Positions 1 to 8,754 of a stretch of DNA of 56,719 nt are shown piece by piece (the stretch's first letter is position 1; each line of letters begins with the position of its first letter). Source of the stretch: Dehalococcoidia bacterium (GTDB lineage: Bacteria; Chloroflexota; Dehalococcoidia; SM23-28-2; HRBIN24); NCBI GenBank assembly GCA_025062275.1, contig JANXAP010000005.1:1-56719 (forward strand). Direction: 5' to 3'. The notes under the pieces are model-generated. The model was not told the DNA's origin. It saw nothing but the letters and a program-made list of their open reading frames with translations, and searched no databases. The translations under genes and the position numbers were made by a program.

Positions 1-7
1 GCCCCTT

Positions 8-1879
8 TCATGAGGGCGGACGACGCAGGACTCGCTCGTCGCCGCGGCGCACTGTCACCCCCTGGGCATCCAGGTGCTCCAGCAACGCTTGGGCGTACTT
101 GCGGCTGGTGCCCAGCATGTCACGTACCTGGGCCAGGGTGACGCTGCCCTGGCGACGGATGGTCTCCACCACCATTCGCACCATCTCGCGGTAGGCCTCG
201 GCGGCGAAGACGACCTCGGACGAGACCCGCACCACCTGTCCCTCCCCTTCCAGATAGGACAGCAGCTCCGGGTCCACGCTCGACGTCGGGGGCGGATGGA
301 AAGGGCTGGCCCGCAGCGCGGCCAGGAACTCCTCGGCCCGCCGTCGCTGCTCGGGCGAAGGCGTGGGACGATGTTCGGGAAGGGCCACCGTGCCGGCCTC
401 GTCCCGCAGGGCACCCGTCCCCGCCCAGTAGGCGAGGACAGCCTCGAAAGTCCTCTGGGGCAGGCCCAGACGGCTGCGCAGCTCCTCCCTGGGCATGCCG
501 CGCCGGAGCGGCCACTGGCGGTGGTAGGCGGTCAGAGCCTCCCGCGCCCGTGCCAGCATCCCTTCCAGGGCCTCTCGCGAGGCCACTGCAGCGTCGTCGC
601 TCAGGAGGCCCTGGCCCAGGACCTGGACACGCCCTTCCGCCAGCAGGCCCGCCAGCTCTTCCCTGGCTTGTTCCAGCGGCAGGCCAGCGGCCAGGGCCAC
701 CTCCCGCAGGCTGGCCGGGCCGGCGGCGAGGGCCACCAGCAAGCGCTCCTTGGGCGTCCCCGATTCCAGCCGCGCCAGACGCTCCAGGGTAGGCGCATGG
801 TGGCGGCGGTGGCGGCGGGCGTGCACCTCGACGATGCGTCCGCCCCCCAGGGTGCCGTTGGGGTCGCGCACCACGAAGTGGTCTCCGGGCAGGCAGGCCA
901 CGGGCCGGGCCAGCCGCACCTGTGCCCAGGCCGACCCTCCCGGCGGCACCTCGTCGGCGTCCAGCAACAGCAGGCGGCCCGACACCTCAGCGGCGCCCGT
1001 GTGGAAGGTCACCTCCAGGTTGTGGCGGAGCGGCCTCTTCAGGTAGGGGACGACGCGGAGGCGCACGTCTACGGCAGTGGTAGGCCGCAACCAGCCTGGC
1101 GTCGTCAGCACCATGCCCCGCTCCAGCTCGTCGACGGCGATGCCGGGCAGATTGACAGCGGTGCGGCGGCCGGGCGGCGCCTTCTCCAGGGGCCGGCCGT
1201 GGCTCTGCAGCCCTCTCACCCGCGACCGCAGGCCCCCTGGCACGATCTCCACCTCCTGCCCCACCGTCAGGGAGCCGTCCACGAGGGTGCCGGTGACCAC
1301 GGTGCCGAAGCCGGGCAGGCTGAAGGCCCGGTCGATGGGTAGGCGCGGGCGACCCATATCCCGCCTGGGCGGCGTTCGGGCCAGCTCCCCGTCTAGAATT
1401 CGCAGCAGTTCTTCCAGCCCCTCTCCGGTGACCGAGGAGCAGGCCACCATCGGCGCCCCCTCGAGGGATGTGCCCTTGAGGGCCTCCTCCACCTCCAGCT
1501 GGGCCAGCTCCAGCCACTCGTCGTCCACCAGGTCCTTCTTGGTTAGGGCCACCACACCCCGCGACACCTCCAGCAGGTCCAGGATCGCCAGGTGCTCCCT
1601 CGTCTGGGGCATCACCCCTTCGTCGGCGGCCACCACCAGCAGGGCCAAGTCGATGCCGCCGACTCCGGCCAGCATGTTGTGCACGAAGCGCTCGTGGCCG
1701 GGCACGTCCACGATGCTCACCTCGACGCCGGAGGGGAGCCGCAGCCAGGCGAACCCCAGGTCGATGGTCATCTCCCGCGCCTTCTCCTCGGGCAGGCGGT
1801 CGGGGTCGATGCCGGTGAGGGCCTTGATGAGGCTGGACTTGCCGTGGTCGACGTGTCCGGCAGTGCCGATGGTGTACAT
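8..1879 (-). CDS. selB: Selenocysteine-specific translation elongation factor SelB
   Basis: SelB is the GTPase that brings selenocysteinyl-tRNA(Sec) to the ribosome at UGA codons marked by a SECIS element. The protein (624 aa, near the usual SelB length) has an N-terminal EF-Tu-like G domain with GHVDHGKS at residues 8-15, DVPGHE at 58-63 and TKKD at 113-116. The beta-barrel domains and a long C-terminal part of winged-helix type follow, as expected for mRNA-hairpin binding. I start it at the ATG giving MYTIGTAGH, because the 19 residues upstream match nothing in the family and would overlap the probable promoter. There is no Shine-Dalgarno. The stop is TGA at the window edge, so the gene is complete. 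selA, selD and selC are not in the window. The neighbouring HDAC-like gene is divergent. The identification is secure; use of selenocysteine by the organism is inferred. Confidence 0.95.
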   Translation of the reverse strand: MYTIGTAGHVDHGKSSLIKALTGIDPDRLPEEKAREMTIDLGFAWLRLPSGVEVSIVDVPGHERFVHNMLAGVGGIDLALLVVAADEGVMPQTREHLAILDLLEVSRGVVALTKKDLVDDEWLELAQLEVEEALKGTSLEGAPMVACSSVTGEGLEELLRILDGELARTPPRRDMGRPRLPIDRAFSLPGFGTVVTGTLVDGSLTVGQEVEIVPGGLRSRVRGLQSHGRPLEKAPPGRRTAVNLPGIAVDELERGMVLTTPGWLRPTTAVDVRLRVVPYLKRPLRHNLEVTFHTGAAEVSGRLLLLDADEVPPGGSAWAQVRLARPVACLPGDHFVVRDPNGTLGGGRIVEVHARRHRRHHAPTLERLARLESGTPKERLLVALAAGPASLREVALAAGLPLEQAREELAGLLAEGRVQVLGQGLLSDDAAVASREALEGMLARAREALTAYHRQWPLRRGMPREELRSRLGLPQRTFEAVLAYWAGTGALRDEAGTVALPEHRPTPSPEQRRRAEEFLAALRASPFHPPPTSSVDPELLSYLEGEGQVVRVSSEVVFAAEAYREMVRMVVETIRRQGSVTLAQVRDMLGTSRKYAQALLEHLDAQGVTVRRGDERVLRRPPS

Positions 1880-1902
1880 AGCGACGGGAGCGTCCCAGGG
1901 CG

Positions 1903-1911
1903 AGTATAGCA
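1903..1911 (-). promoter_or_regulatory. Extended -10 promoter for selB
   Basis: On the minus strand the sequence reads TGC-TATACT, an extended -10 box 23 nt before the selB ATG. No good -35 is visible at 17-18 nt. The transcript would have a leader of about 17 nt without a Shine-Dalgarno. Confidence 0.5.
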
Positions 1912-1927
1912 CCCCCTCCGATGCCTC

Positions 1928-1936
1928 TGTTACCAT
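1928..1936 (+). promoter_or_regulatory. Extended -10 promoter for the HDAC-like gene
   Basis: TGT-TACCAT ends 11 nt before the ATG at 1948. That places the transcription start within a few bases of the start codon, and no ribosome binding site is present. It supports the 1948 start over the in-frame ATG at 1921, which lies upstream of this box. Confidence 0.4.
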
Positions 1937-1947
1937 ACCCTGCAGAT

Positions 1948-2991
1948 ATGGGCCGCGTCGGCTACGTCTACGATCCGCTATACCTGGAGCACAGGGCCCC
2001 AGGCCATCCCGAGTGCCCCGAGCGGCTCCAGGCCATCATGGCCCACCTGGAGGAGCAAGGGCTGCTCACGGACCTGATCCCCATCCCTGCCCGCGATGCC
2101 TCGGCTGCCCATCTGGAGTTGGCCCACTCCTGGGAAATGGTGGCCGAGATCCGCGCCAAGGCCGACAGCGGCGGCGACTGGCTGGACCCCGACACCTACA
2201 TCACGCCCTCTTCCTATGCCGCCGCCGTCCGGGCCGTCGGCGGCTGCCTCGCCGCCCTGGAGGCCATACTGGACGGCGATGTGGAGTCGGCCTTCTGCCT
2301 GGTGCGCCCTCCCGGCCACCACGCCACTCCCACCAAGGCCATGGGCTTCTGCCTCTTCAACAACGTGGCCATCGCCGCCAAGGTGGCCCTGGAGGAGAAG
2401 GGGCTGTCGCGGGTGGCTATAGTCGACTTCGATGTGCACCACGGCAACGGCACCCAGGACATCTTCTACGCCGACCCTCGTGTCCTTTATCTCTCCACTC
2501 ACCAGTACCCCTTCTATCCCGGCACGGGCTACTGGGCCGAGACGGGCGAGGGCGACGCCCGGGGCACCACCATCAACGTGCCCTTGCCCCGAGGCTGCCG
2601 CACCCATGAGTTCTTGCGGGCCTATCGTGAGGTGTGCGTTCCGGCTCTGCGCCGCTACCGTCCCGAGCTGCTGTTGGTGTCAGCGGGCTTCGACGCCCAT
2701 TTCGCCGACCCGCTGGCACAGATGCTCATCTCCACTCGCGGTTACTACGAATTGGCCTGCCTGCTGCGCGACCTGGCGCGGGAGCTGTGCGATGGCCGTC
2801 TCCTCTTCGCCCTGGAGGGCGGCTACGACCTGACAGCCCTGGCCTGGTCGGTCCGCGCCTGCTTCGATGCCCTCCTAGACCGCCCCTTCACCCCAGACCC
2901 CCTGGGCGACGGCCCCCAGGTGCCCGGGCCCGACATTTCGGTGGTGCTGTCGGCCGTGAAGCGCGCCCACAACCTGGACGGCCTCGGCTGA
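1948..2991 (+). CDS. Histone deacetylase family (AcuC/acetylpolyamine amidohydrolase-like) protein
   Basis: This is a zinc-dependent deacetylase of the histone deacetylase/AcuC/acetylpolyamine amidohydrolase superfamily. In bacteria these enzymes remove acetyl groups from lysines (for example on acetyl-CoA synthetase) or from polyamines. The 347-aa chain spans one catalytic domain. RPPGHHA at residues 120-126 carries the active-site His pair, and DFDVHHGNGTQ at 150-160 carries the Asp/His zinc ligands. DAHFADPL further on carries another metal-ligand Asp. An in-frame ATG 27 nt upstream (1921) would add nine unconserved residues, and it lies before the likely -10 box, so 1948 is preferred. It is divergent from selB and convergent with hemW, with no acetyl-CoA synthetase nearby to suggest the substrate. 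The family assignment is strong; the substrate is unknown. Confidence 0.9.
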   Translation: MGRVGYVYDPLYLEHRAPGHPECPERLQAIMAHLEEQGLLTDLIPIPARDASAAHLELAHSWEMVAEIRAKADSGGDWLDPDTYITPSSYAAAVRAVGGCLAALEAILDGDVESAFCLVRPPGHHATPTKAMGFCLFNNVAIAAKVALEEKGLSRVAIVDFDVHHGNGTQDIFYADPRVLYLSTHQYPFYPGTGYWAETGEGDARGTTINVPLPRGCRTHEFLRAYREVCVPALRRYRPELLLVSAGFDAHFADPLAQMLISTRGYYELACLLRDLARELCDGRLLFALEGGYDLTALAWSVRACFDALLDRPFTPDPLGDGPQVPGPDISVVLSAVKRAHNLDGLG

Positions 2992-2999
2992 GGCGAGCC

Positions 3000-3016
3000 T
3001 GCCCTCTAGGAGGGCA
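3000..3016. terminator. Short hairpin between convergent genes
   Basis: A perfect 7-bp inverted repeat (TGCCCTC-TAG-GAGGGCA) sits at the junction of the convergent HDAC-like and hemW genes and overlaps the hemW stop codon. It has no T tract on either side. It is a plausible weak bidirectional terminator. Confidence 0.3.
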
Positions 3017-4208
3017 ACAGGCGCACGAAGACCTCGTTGGCGAGAAGCAGGCCGCGGCGGGTGAGGTGCAGGCGACCATCCCTCACCTCCGCCAGCCCCA
3101 GCTCGCTCAGCTCCTCCAGGGAACCGGCGAAGGCATCGAGCAGCTCGCACCCGAAGCGGCGGCGGAACTCTTCCAGCGACACGCCGTCCCTCAGCCGCAG
3201 GCCCATCATCAGGAACTCGGAGATGGCCCCCTCCATCCCCACCACCTCCTTGCCTGCCACCTGCGGCAGCGCGGCGAGGGCTTCCGGGAGGGTGCCCTCC
3301 GGCGCCCTCGCGCGGCAGGCCTCCTCCACTGCCTGGATGTAACGGCGCGGCGAGTAGACGTCCCAGAAGCGGCACCAGCCGTCGCCCCAGGGCAGGCAGG
3401 AGTGAGCGCCTGCGCCCAGCCCCAGATAGGGGCGACACTGCCAGTAGGCCAGGTTGTGGCGACAGCGGTGCCCGGGGCGCGCCCAGTTGGATATCTCGTA
3501 GTGCTCGTAACCTGCGGCGGCGAGCCGCTCCGACGACCATTCGTACATATCGGCCTGAACATCGGGATCGGGCGCCGGCGCAACGCCCCGGGCCACATCG
3601 TGGGCCAGCTTCGTCCCCTCCTCTACCGTCAGGGCGTAGAGCGAGAGGTGGTCGGGCCCGAGGGCGATGGCCCGCTCCAGCGTGGCCTGCCAGCGCTCGA
3701 GGGGCTGGCCTGGCAGCCCGTATATCAGGTCCAGGTTGACGCTGCGAAAGCCCGCCCGCCGCGCCTGCCAGTACGCCTCCTCGGCCTCGCTGGCCGAGTG
3801 CAGACGGTCCAGCGCCCGCAACTCGTCGTCGTGGAAGCTCTGGACGCCCAGGCTCAGGCGGTCCACCCCCAGGGCGACCAGACCACGAAGGTATTCGGCG
3901 TCCACCGTGCCCGGGTTGGCTTCCAGCGTGGTCTCGCAGTCGGGCCGGAACGGGAAGGCGTCTCTCAGGGCCTCCAGCAGGCGCCCCAGCATGGGCAGAG
4001 GGAGCAGGCTGGGCGTCCCGCCGCCCAAGAAGAGGGTGCCCACGGGAGGACGGCCCAGCAGCCGCGACCAGAGGCGAGCCTCGACGGCCAGCGCCTCCAC
4101 ATAGGGGGCCATCAGCTCCTCCAGGCCGGCATACGAGTTGAAGTCGCAATAAGAGCACTTCAGCTCGCAGAAAGGGATATGCACATAGAGCGAGAGAGGC
4201 CCCTCCAT
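3006..4208 (-). CDS. hemW: Radical SAM heme chaperone HemW
   Basis: HemW is a radical SAM protein that binds heme and inserts it into apo-cytochromes. It was long annotated as oxygen-independent coproporphyrinogen III oxidase. The 400-aa protein starts with HIPFCELKCSYCDF, giving the CX3CX2C cluster at C14, C18 and C21, and GGGTPSLL follows near residue 62. The C-terminal HemN-type domain is present. The N-terminal extension and extra Cys of true HemN are absent, which fits HemW. The start is the ATG just before EGPLSLYVHIP. No Shine-Dalgarno lies upstream, and a TTGACG/CACCAT pair ending about 10 nt before it would give a near-leaderless message. It is divergent from aspS. Confident for HemW; decarboxylase activity is unlikely. 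Confidence 0.92.
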   Translation of the reverse strand: MEGPLSLYVHIPFCELKCSYCDFNSYAGLEELMAPYVEALAVEARLWSRLLGRPPVGTLFLGGGTPSLLPLPMLGRLLEALRDAFPFRPDCETTLEANPGTVDAEYLRGLVALGVDRLSLGVQSFHDDELRALDRLHSASEAEEAYWQARRAGFRSVNLDLIYGLPGQPLERWQATLERAIALGPDHLSLYALTVEEGTKLAHDVARGVAPAPDPDVQADMYEWSSERLAAAGYEHYEISNWARPGHRCRHNLAYWQCRPYLGLGAGAHSCLPWGDGWCRFWDVYSPRRYIQAVEEACRARAPEGTLPEALAALPQVAGKEVVGMEGAISEFLMMGLRLRDGVSLEEFRRRFGCELLDAFAGSLEELSELGLAEVRDGRLHLTRRGLLLANEVFVRLLPS

Positions 4209-4279
4209 GTCAAGGGCGATGGTGCGACCACCGCTGCCCGCCCGTCAAGGGCGGCCTGTCGCGGGTTTCACGGGTGCGA

Positions 4280-4285
4280 TATAGT
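4280..4285 (+). promoter_or_regulatory. -10 box of aspS, near-leaderless
   Basis: TATAGT ends 11 nt before the aspS ATG, so transcription should begin within about 5 nt of the start codon. No Shine-Dalgarno is visible. The -35 region (TGTCGC at 17 nt) is poor. Confidence 0.45.
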
Positions 4286-4296
4286 AGGTCTCGGCC

Positions 4297-6087
4297 ATGC
4301 TGAAGACCCATGCCTGCGGCAGTCTGGGCAGCCAGCATGTCGGCCAGGAGGTAGTGCTGGCGGGCTGGGTGCACCGACGTCGCGACCACGGCGGCCTCAT
4401 CTTCGTCGACCTGCGCGACCACGATGGCATCGTGCAGGTGGTGTTCCACCCGCGGGAAGGCCCCGAGGCCTTCCGCGTGGCCGATGCGGTCCGTAGCGAA
4501 TACGTCCTTCAAGTGCGGGGGGTCGTGGCCCGCCGGCCCGCCGGCACCGAAAACCCCAACCTGCCCACGGGCGAGGTGGAGGTGCGGGCCAGCGAAGCGC
4601 GGGTGCTCAATGCCGCCCGCACTCCACCCTTCTATGTCGACGACGACTCGGAGGTGGAGGAGCTGCTGCGCCTCAAGTTCCGCTATCTGGACCTGAGGCG
4701 GCCGCGCATGCACCGCAACATCGTCCTGCGCCATCGCCTGGCCAAGGCTGTGCGCGACTTCCTGTCCGACCGGGGATTCCTGGAGATCGAGACCCCCGTC
4801 CTGACGGTGCCGACGCCGGAGGGGGCACGCGACTTCCTGGTGCCCTCCCGCCTTCACCCGGGCCGCTTCTACGCCTTGCCCCAATCGCCACAGCAGTACA
4901 AGCAGATACTGATGGTGGCAGGCTTCGAGCGCTACTTCCAGCTGGCCCGCTGCTTCCGGGACGAGGACCTTCGTGCCGACCGCCAGCCCGAGTTCACCCA
5001 GCTGGACCTGGAGTGGAGCTTCGCCGAAGAGGAGGACATCCTGGGCCTCGTAGAGGAGCTGATGGTATCGCTGGTCAGGCACTTTCGTCCGGACGTGAAT
5101 TTTCCATCCCCGTTCCCCCGTCTTACGTATCAGGAGAGCATGGAGCGCTACGGGACCGACAAGCCTGACCTGCGCTACGGCCTGGAGCTGCACACCTTCT
5201 CCGATATCCTGGCCGGCACCCGCTTCGGCGTCTTCAAGCAGGTCCTGGCCGAGGGCGGAGAGGTGCGCGGCCTGTGCCTGCCGGGAGGGGCCGAAGCCAG
5301 CCGTCGCCAGATAGAGGAGATGACAGAGGTGGTGAAGCAGCTGGGCGCCAAGGGCCTGGTCTCCTTCGCTCTGGCAGGCGAGGGCGACCTCGATTCCCTG
5401 ACGCCGGACGATGTGCGCTCGCCCGTCGCCCGCTACTTCGACGTGGAAGAGGTGCGGCAGATGGCCCGGAGGGCAGGTGCCCGTCGCGGCGACCTGCTGC
5501 TGTTGGTGGCCGACCGGCCGAAGGTGGCCAACCGCGCTCTGGACGGCCTGCGCCGCTACCTCGCCCGCCGCCTGGGCCTGGCCGACCCCAGGACCTTCGC
5601 CTTCTGCTTCATCACCGACTTCCCCCTGCTGGAGTGGGACGAAGAGGACGGACGCTGGTATTCGGTGAACCACCCCTTCACCGCCCCCAAGGCGGAGGAC
5701 CTGCCGCTTTTGGAGCGGGAGCCAGGCCGCGTCCGTGCCCGCGCCTACGACATAGTCTGCAACGGATGGGAGCTGGGTGGCGGCTCCATACGTATACACG
5801 AACGGGAGCTGCAGGAGAGGGTGTTTCGGTTGCTGGGCCTGGGGCCCGAGGAGGCGCGCGCCGCCTTCGGCCATATGCTGGACGCCTTCGAGTTCGGCGC
5901 CCCGCCTCACGGCGGCATCGCCCTGGGGTTCGACAGGGTGGTGGCCCTCTTCTGCGGCGAGGACGACATCCGCGAGGTGATGGCCTTCCCCAAGACCAAG
6001 TCGGCCACTGAGCCCATGACGGGTGCCCCTGGCCCCGTTACCGAGGACCAGCTCCGAGAGCTGCACCTGCGCCTGCGGGAGGAGTGA
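4297..6087 (+). CDS. aspS: Aspartyl-tRNA synthetase (bacterial type)
   Basis: Class IIb synthetase charging tRNA(Asp), or tRNA(Asp) and tRNA(Asn) if non-discriminating. The 596 aa match the bacterial form. An N-terminal OB-fold anticodon domain (about 1-105) contains GWVHRRRDHGG. Class II motif 2 starts at residue 218 (RCFRDEDLRADRQPEFTQLD). The bacterial GAD insertion lies at about 300-410 and motif 3 (GGIALGFDRVV) near 539. The DNA upstream shows a -10 box but no ribosome binding site. It is divergent from hemW and 45 nt ahead of the peptide-binding lipoprotein gene, so it may be co-transcribed with it. Discriminating versus non-discriminating status cannot be decided without knowing whether asnS or gatCAB exist elsewhere. 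Confidence 0.97.
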   Translation: MLKTHACGSLGSQHVGQEVVLAGWVHRRRDHGGLIFVDLRDHDGIVQVVFHPREGPEAFRVADAVRSEYVLQVRGVVARRPAGTENPNLPTGEVEVRASEARVLNAARTPPFYVDDDSEVEELLRLKFRYLDLRRPRMHRNIVLRHRLAKAVRDFLSDRGFLEIETPVLTVPTPEGARDFLVPSRLHPGRFYALPQSPQQYKQILMVAGFERYFQLARCFRDEDLRADRQPEFTQLDLEWSFAEEEDILGLVEELMVSLVRHFRPDVNFPSPFPRLTYQESMERYGTDKPDLRYGLELHTFSDILAGTRFGVFKQVLAEGGEVRGLCLPGGAEASRRQIEEMTEVVKQLGAKGLVSFALAGEGDLDSLTPDDVRSPVARYFDVEEVRQMARRAGARRGDLLLLVADRPKVANRALDGLRRYLARRLGLADPRTFAFCFITDFPLLEWDEEDGRWYSVNHPFTAPKAEDLPLLEREPGRVRARAYDIVCNGWELGGGSIRIHERELQERVFRLLGLGPEEARAAFGHMLDAFEFGAPPHGGIALGFDRVVALFCGEDDIREVMAFPKTKSATEPMTGAPGPVTEDQLRELHLRLREE

Positions 6088-6132
6088 GACACAGGCCGAC
6101 GACCCGACGGGAGAGGACACAGGAGAGACGAG

Positions 6133-7758
6133 ATGAAAGAGCTGCCAAAGAGGCCCCTGCTGCCCATCCTCCTTCTGCTGGCTGCGCCCCTCCTACTGCT
6201 GGCCGCCTGCGGCGGCGGGGGCGGCCCGGAGACCCCTCTTCCGGGCGGCAGCCTGCCCGGCCGCCAGGCGGGAGAGCTACGGCTGTTCGGACCCGACCCC
6301 ATCACCCTCGACCCCGCCCTGGCCACCGAAGTAGCCTCGGCCAGCTACATCGTCGAGATCTTCAGCGGGCTGGTCACCTTCGACCGTGACCTGCGCATCG
6401 TCCCCGACATCGCCGAGCGCTGGGAGGTGAGCGACGACGGTCGCACGTACACCTTCTACCTGCGGCGCAACGCCATCTTCAGCGACGGCAGCAGGGCAGT
6501 GACGGCCCGCGACTTCAAGTACTCCCTAGAGCGGGCATTGAATCGGCGCACCGGCTCCACCATCGCCCTCTCTTACTTGGGCGACATCGTGGGAGCGAGG
6601 GAGTTCCGGGCCGGGAACGCCAGCGAGGTGACGGGCATCCAGGTGGTGGACGACTTCACCCTGCGCATCACCATCGATGCACCCAAGAGCTACTTCCTGG
6701 CCAAGCTCACCTACCCGGTGGCCTTCGTAGTCAAGCGGGAGCAGGTGGAGGCCAATCCTCGCGGCTGGACGCGCCAGCCCATAGGCACCGGCCCCTTCCG
6801 CCTGGCCGAGTGGCGGCTGGGAGAGCGCATCGTCTTGGAGCCCAACCCCCATTATTACCTGCAACCCAAGCCCAGCCTGTCGCGAGTCACCTTCCTCCTG
6901 GCCGGCGGCTCCCCCCTCACCTCTTACGAGAACGGCGAAGTGGACATCGCCCCCGTGGGACTCAATGACATCGAGCGGGTGCGGGACCCCCGCGACCCCC
7001 TCAGTCGCGAGTTCCAGCAGGTGGACGAGCTCTCCACCTTCTACATCGGCTTCAACGTGCGTAAGCCTCCCCTGGACGACGTGCGGGTGCGCCAGGCCCT
7101 GGCCATGGCCATCGACAAGCAGGCCCTGGCAAGCGTGGTGCTGCGCGACCTGGTGCGCCCGGCCAACGGCATCCTCCCTCCGGGCATGCCGGGCTACAAC
7201 CCCAACTTGCAGGGGTTGCCCTTCGACCCGCAGCGGGCGCGGCAGCTGCTGGACCAGGCCGGCGGCCCGGCGCGCCTGCAGGGGCTGACGCTCCTCACCT
7301 CGGGCGTGGGCGGCACGCCGGGACCCATCGTCGATGCCATCGTGGCCATGTGGGAGCAGAACCTGGGCGTGCGCATCGAGGTGAGGTTGCTGGACTTCGG
7401 CACCTTCCTGACGGAGATCGACCGGGGCAACTTCGACCTCTTCAGCCTTGGCTGGATCGCCGACTACGTGGACCCGGAGAACTTCCTGGACATCCTCTTT
7501 CACAGCGGCAGCGAGAACAACCATACGGGTTACTCCAACCCCGAGGTGGACAGGCTGCTGGAGCAGGCGCGAATAGAACAGGACCAGAACCGTCGCTACT
7601 CGCTCTATCAGCAGGCGGAGCAGATCATCGTCCGCGAGGCGCCCTGGATACCGCTCTACCACTCGCGCGACTCCTTCGTGGTCAAGCCCTACGTCCAGGG
7701 CTACACCGCCGCGCCCTTCGTGGTTCCCCATCTGCGTTTCGTCTCCCTGCAGCGCTGA
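6133..7758 (+). CDS. ABC transporter substrate-binding lipoprotein (DppA/OppA family 5)
   Basis: This is an extracytoplasmic solute-binding protein of family 5, typically for di/oligopeptides, nickel or other small solutes. The 541-aa precursor has a basic N-terminus, a Leu-rich hydrophobic core and the lipobox LLAAC with the lipidated Cys at 26, followed by a Gly-rich linker. The body shows family landmarks: GPDPITLDPALATEVASA, an IAERWEVSDDGRTYTF strand, GTGPFRLAEW, FNVRKPPLDDVRVRQALAMA and a C-terminal APWIPLYH. The Shine-Dalgarno AGGAGAG precedes the ATG. It is followed after 6 nt by two permease genes. No ATP-binding subunit follows, so the importer must borrow one from elsewhere. Ligand specificity is not readable from the sequence. 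Confidence 0.92.
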   Translation: MKELPKRPLLPILLLLAAPLLLLAACGGGGGPETPLPGGSLPGRQAGELRLFGPDPITLDPALATEVASASYIVEIFSGLVTFDRDLRIVPDIAERWEVSDDGRTYTFYLRRNAIFSDGSRAVTARDFKYSLERALNRRTGSTIALSYLGDIVGAREFRAGNASEVTGIQVVDDFTLRITIDAPKSYFLAKLTYPVAFVVKREQVEANPRGWTRQPIGTGPFRLAEWRLGERIVLEPNPHYYLQPKPSLSRVTFLLAGGSPLTSYENGEVDIAPVGLNDIERVRDPRDPLSREFQQVDELSTFYIGFNVRKPPLDDVRVRQALAMAIDKQALASVVLRDLVRPANGILPPGMPGYNPNLQGLPFDPQRARQLLDQAGGPARLQGLTLLTSGVGGTPGPIVDAIVAMWEQNLGVRIEVRLLDFGTFLTEIDRGNFDLFSLGWIADYVDPENFLDILFHSGSENNHTGYSNPEVDRLLEQARIEQDQNRRYSLYQQAEQIIVREAPWIPLYHSRDSFVVKPYVQGYTAAPFVVPHLRFVSLQR

Positions 7759-7764
7759 TGCTCC

Positions 7765-8754
7765 ATGGCCAGGGCCGGGCTCTGGACCTACGTGCTGCAT
7801 CGCCTTCTCTGGGCGCCGCTGGTGCTCTTCCTGGTGAGCCTCATCGCCTTCGCCCTGGGCCGTTTCGGGCCCGGCGACCCGGTGCGGGTGCTGGCGGGAC
7901 AGCACCGAGACCCTGAAGTCATCGAGGAGATACGGCGGGAGCGGGGGCTGGACCAGAACTTCTTCGTGCAATACGGCCGCTATATGGCCGGCGTCCTGCG
8001 CGGCGACCTGGGCACCAGCTTTCGTTATCAGGGACTGCCAGTATGGGAGGTCATCAAGCCACGGCTGTGGGTGACCTTCCAGTACAACATGCTGGCGCTG
8101 GTGCTCGTGTTCGCTCTGGGCATACCGGCCGGCGTGTGGGCGGCCATGTACCAGGGCACCTGGCGCGATCCCTTCGTCATCGGGGTGCTGCTGGCCTTCG
8201 CCGCCATCCCCGTGCTGGTGATGGTGCCGGTGCTGCAGTTCCTCTTCGCCCTGAAGCTGCGCTGGCTTCCTGTAGGGGGATGGCAGGTAAGGGAGTTCTT
8301 CGGCTTCCTGGAGCTGGGCATCCTGAGCAAGAACATCGTCATCCCCCTGCTGGCCCTGACGCTCCCCGGCCTGGCAGGGGTGGCCCGGCTGGTGCGGGCG
8401 CAGGTGCTGGAGGTGCTGGGGGAGGACTACGTGCGCACCGCCCGCGCCAAGGGCCTGGGCGAGTTCGTGGTGGTGACACGACATGTGCTGCGCAACGCCC
8501 TGCTGCCCATCGCCACCCTGATGGGCTTCGCCCTGGTCGGCCTGCTCTCGGGCTCCATATTCCTGGAGACGCTCCTGGGCATCCCGGGCATCGGCTCCTA
8601 CGCCGTGGAGGCCGTCAACGCCCGCGACTACGACGGCATCATGGCCCTGGTGCTGCTCACGGGCGCCGCCTTCGTGGTGGCCAACCTGGTGGTGGACGTG
8701 CTCTACGCCTTCATCGACCCCCGCGTGCGCCTCGGTGCGGAGGCCCAGGCATGA
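7765..8754 (+). CDS. ABC transporter permease, DppB type
   Basis: Inner-membrane permease of the peptide/nickel uptake class (329 aa). It has an N-terminal membrane anchor (about residues 12-30) and the DppB-type periplasmic segment with GDPVRVLAG and LDQNFFVQYGRYM. The transmembrane core (about five further helices) carries the EAA-like loop LGEDYVRTARAKGLGE and the following VVVTRHVLRNALLPI. It lies 6 nt after the solute-binding lipoprotein gene, and its stop overlaps the next start (ATGA), which indicates translational coupling with the second permease. The family is clear; the substrate is not known. Confidence 0.92.
   Translation: MARAGLWTYVLHRLLWAPLVLFLVSLIAFALGRFGPGDPVRVLAGQHRDPEVIEEIRRERGLDQNFFVQYGRYMAGVLRGDLGTSFRYQGLPVWEVIKPRLWVTFQYNMLALVLVFALGIPAGVWAAMYQGTWRDPFVIGVLLAFAAIPVLVMVPVLQFLFALKLRWLPVGGWQVREFFGFLELGILSKNIVIPLLALTLPGLAGVARLVRAQVLEVLGEDYVRTARAKGLGEFVVVTRHVLRNALLPIATLMGFALVGLLSGSIFLETLLGIPGIGSYAVEAVNARDYDGIMALVLLTGAAFVVANLVVDVLYAFIDPRVRLGAEAQA

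Noticed and set aside
4210-6120. Long minus-strand open frame opposite aspS
   Set aside because: Antisense shadow of aspS, which has unambiguous class II synthetase motifs.
6526-8484. Long minus-strand open frame opposite the Dpp genes
   Set aside because: Shadow of the high-GC plus-strand coding frame. It spans two clear genes, and the product is His/Gln-rich with no family resemblance or ribosome site.
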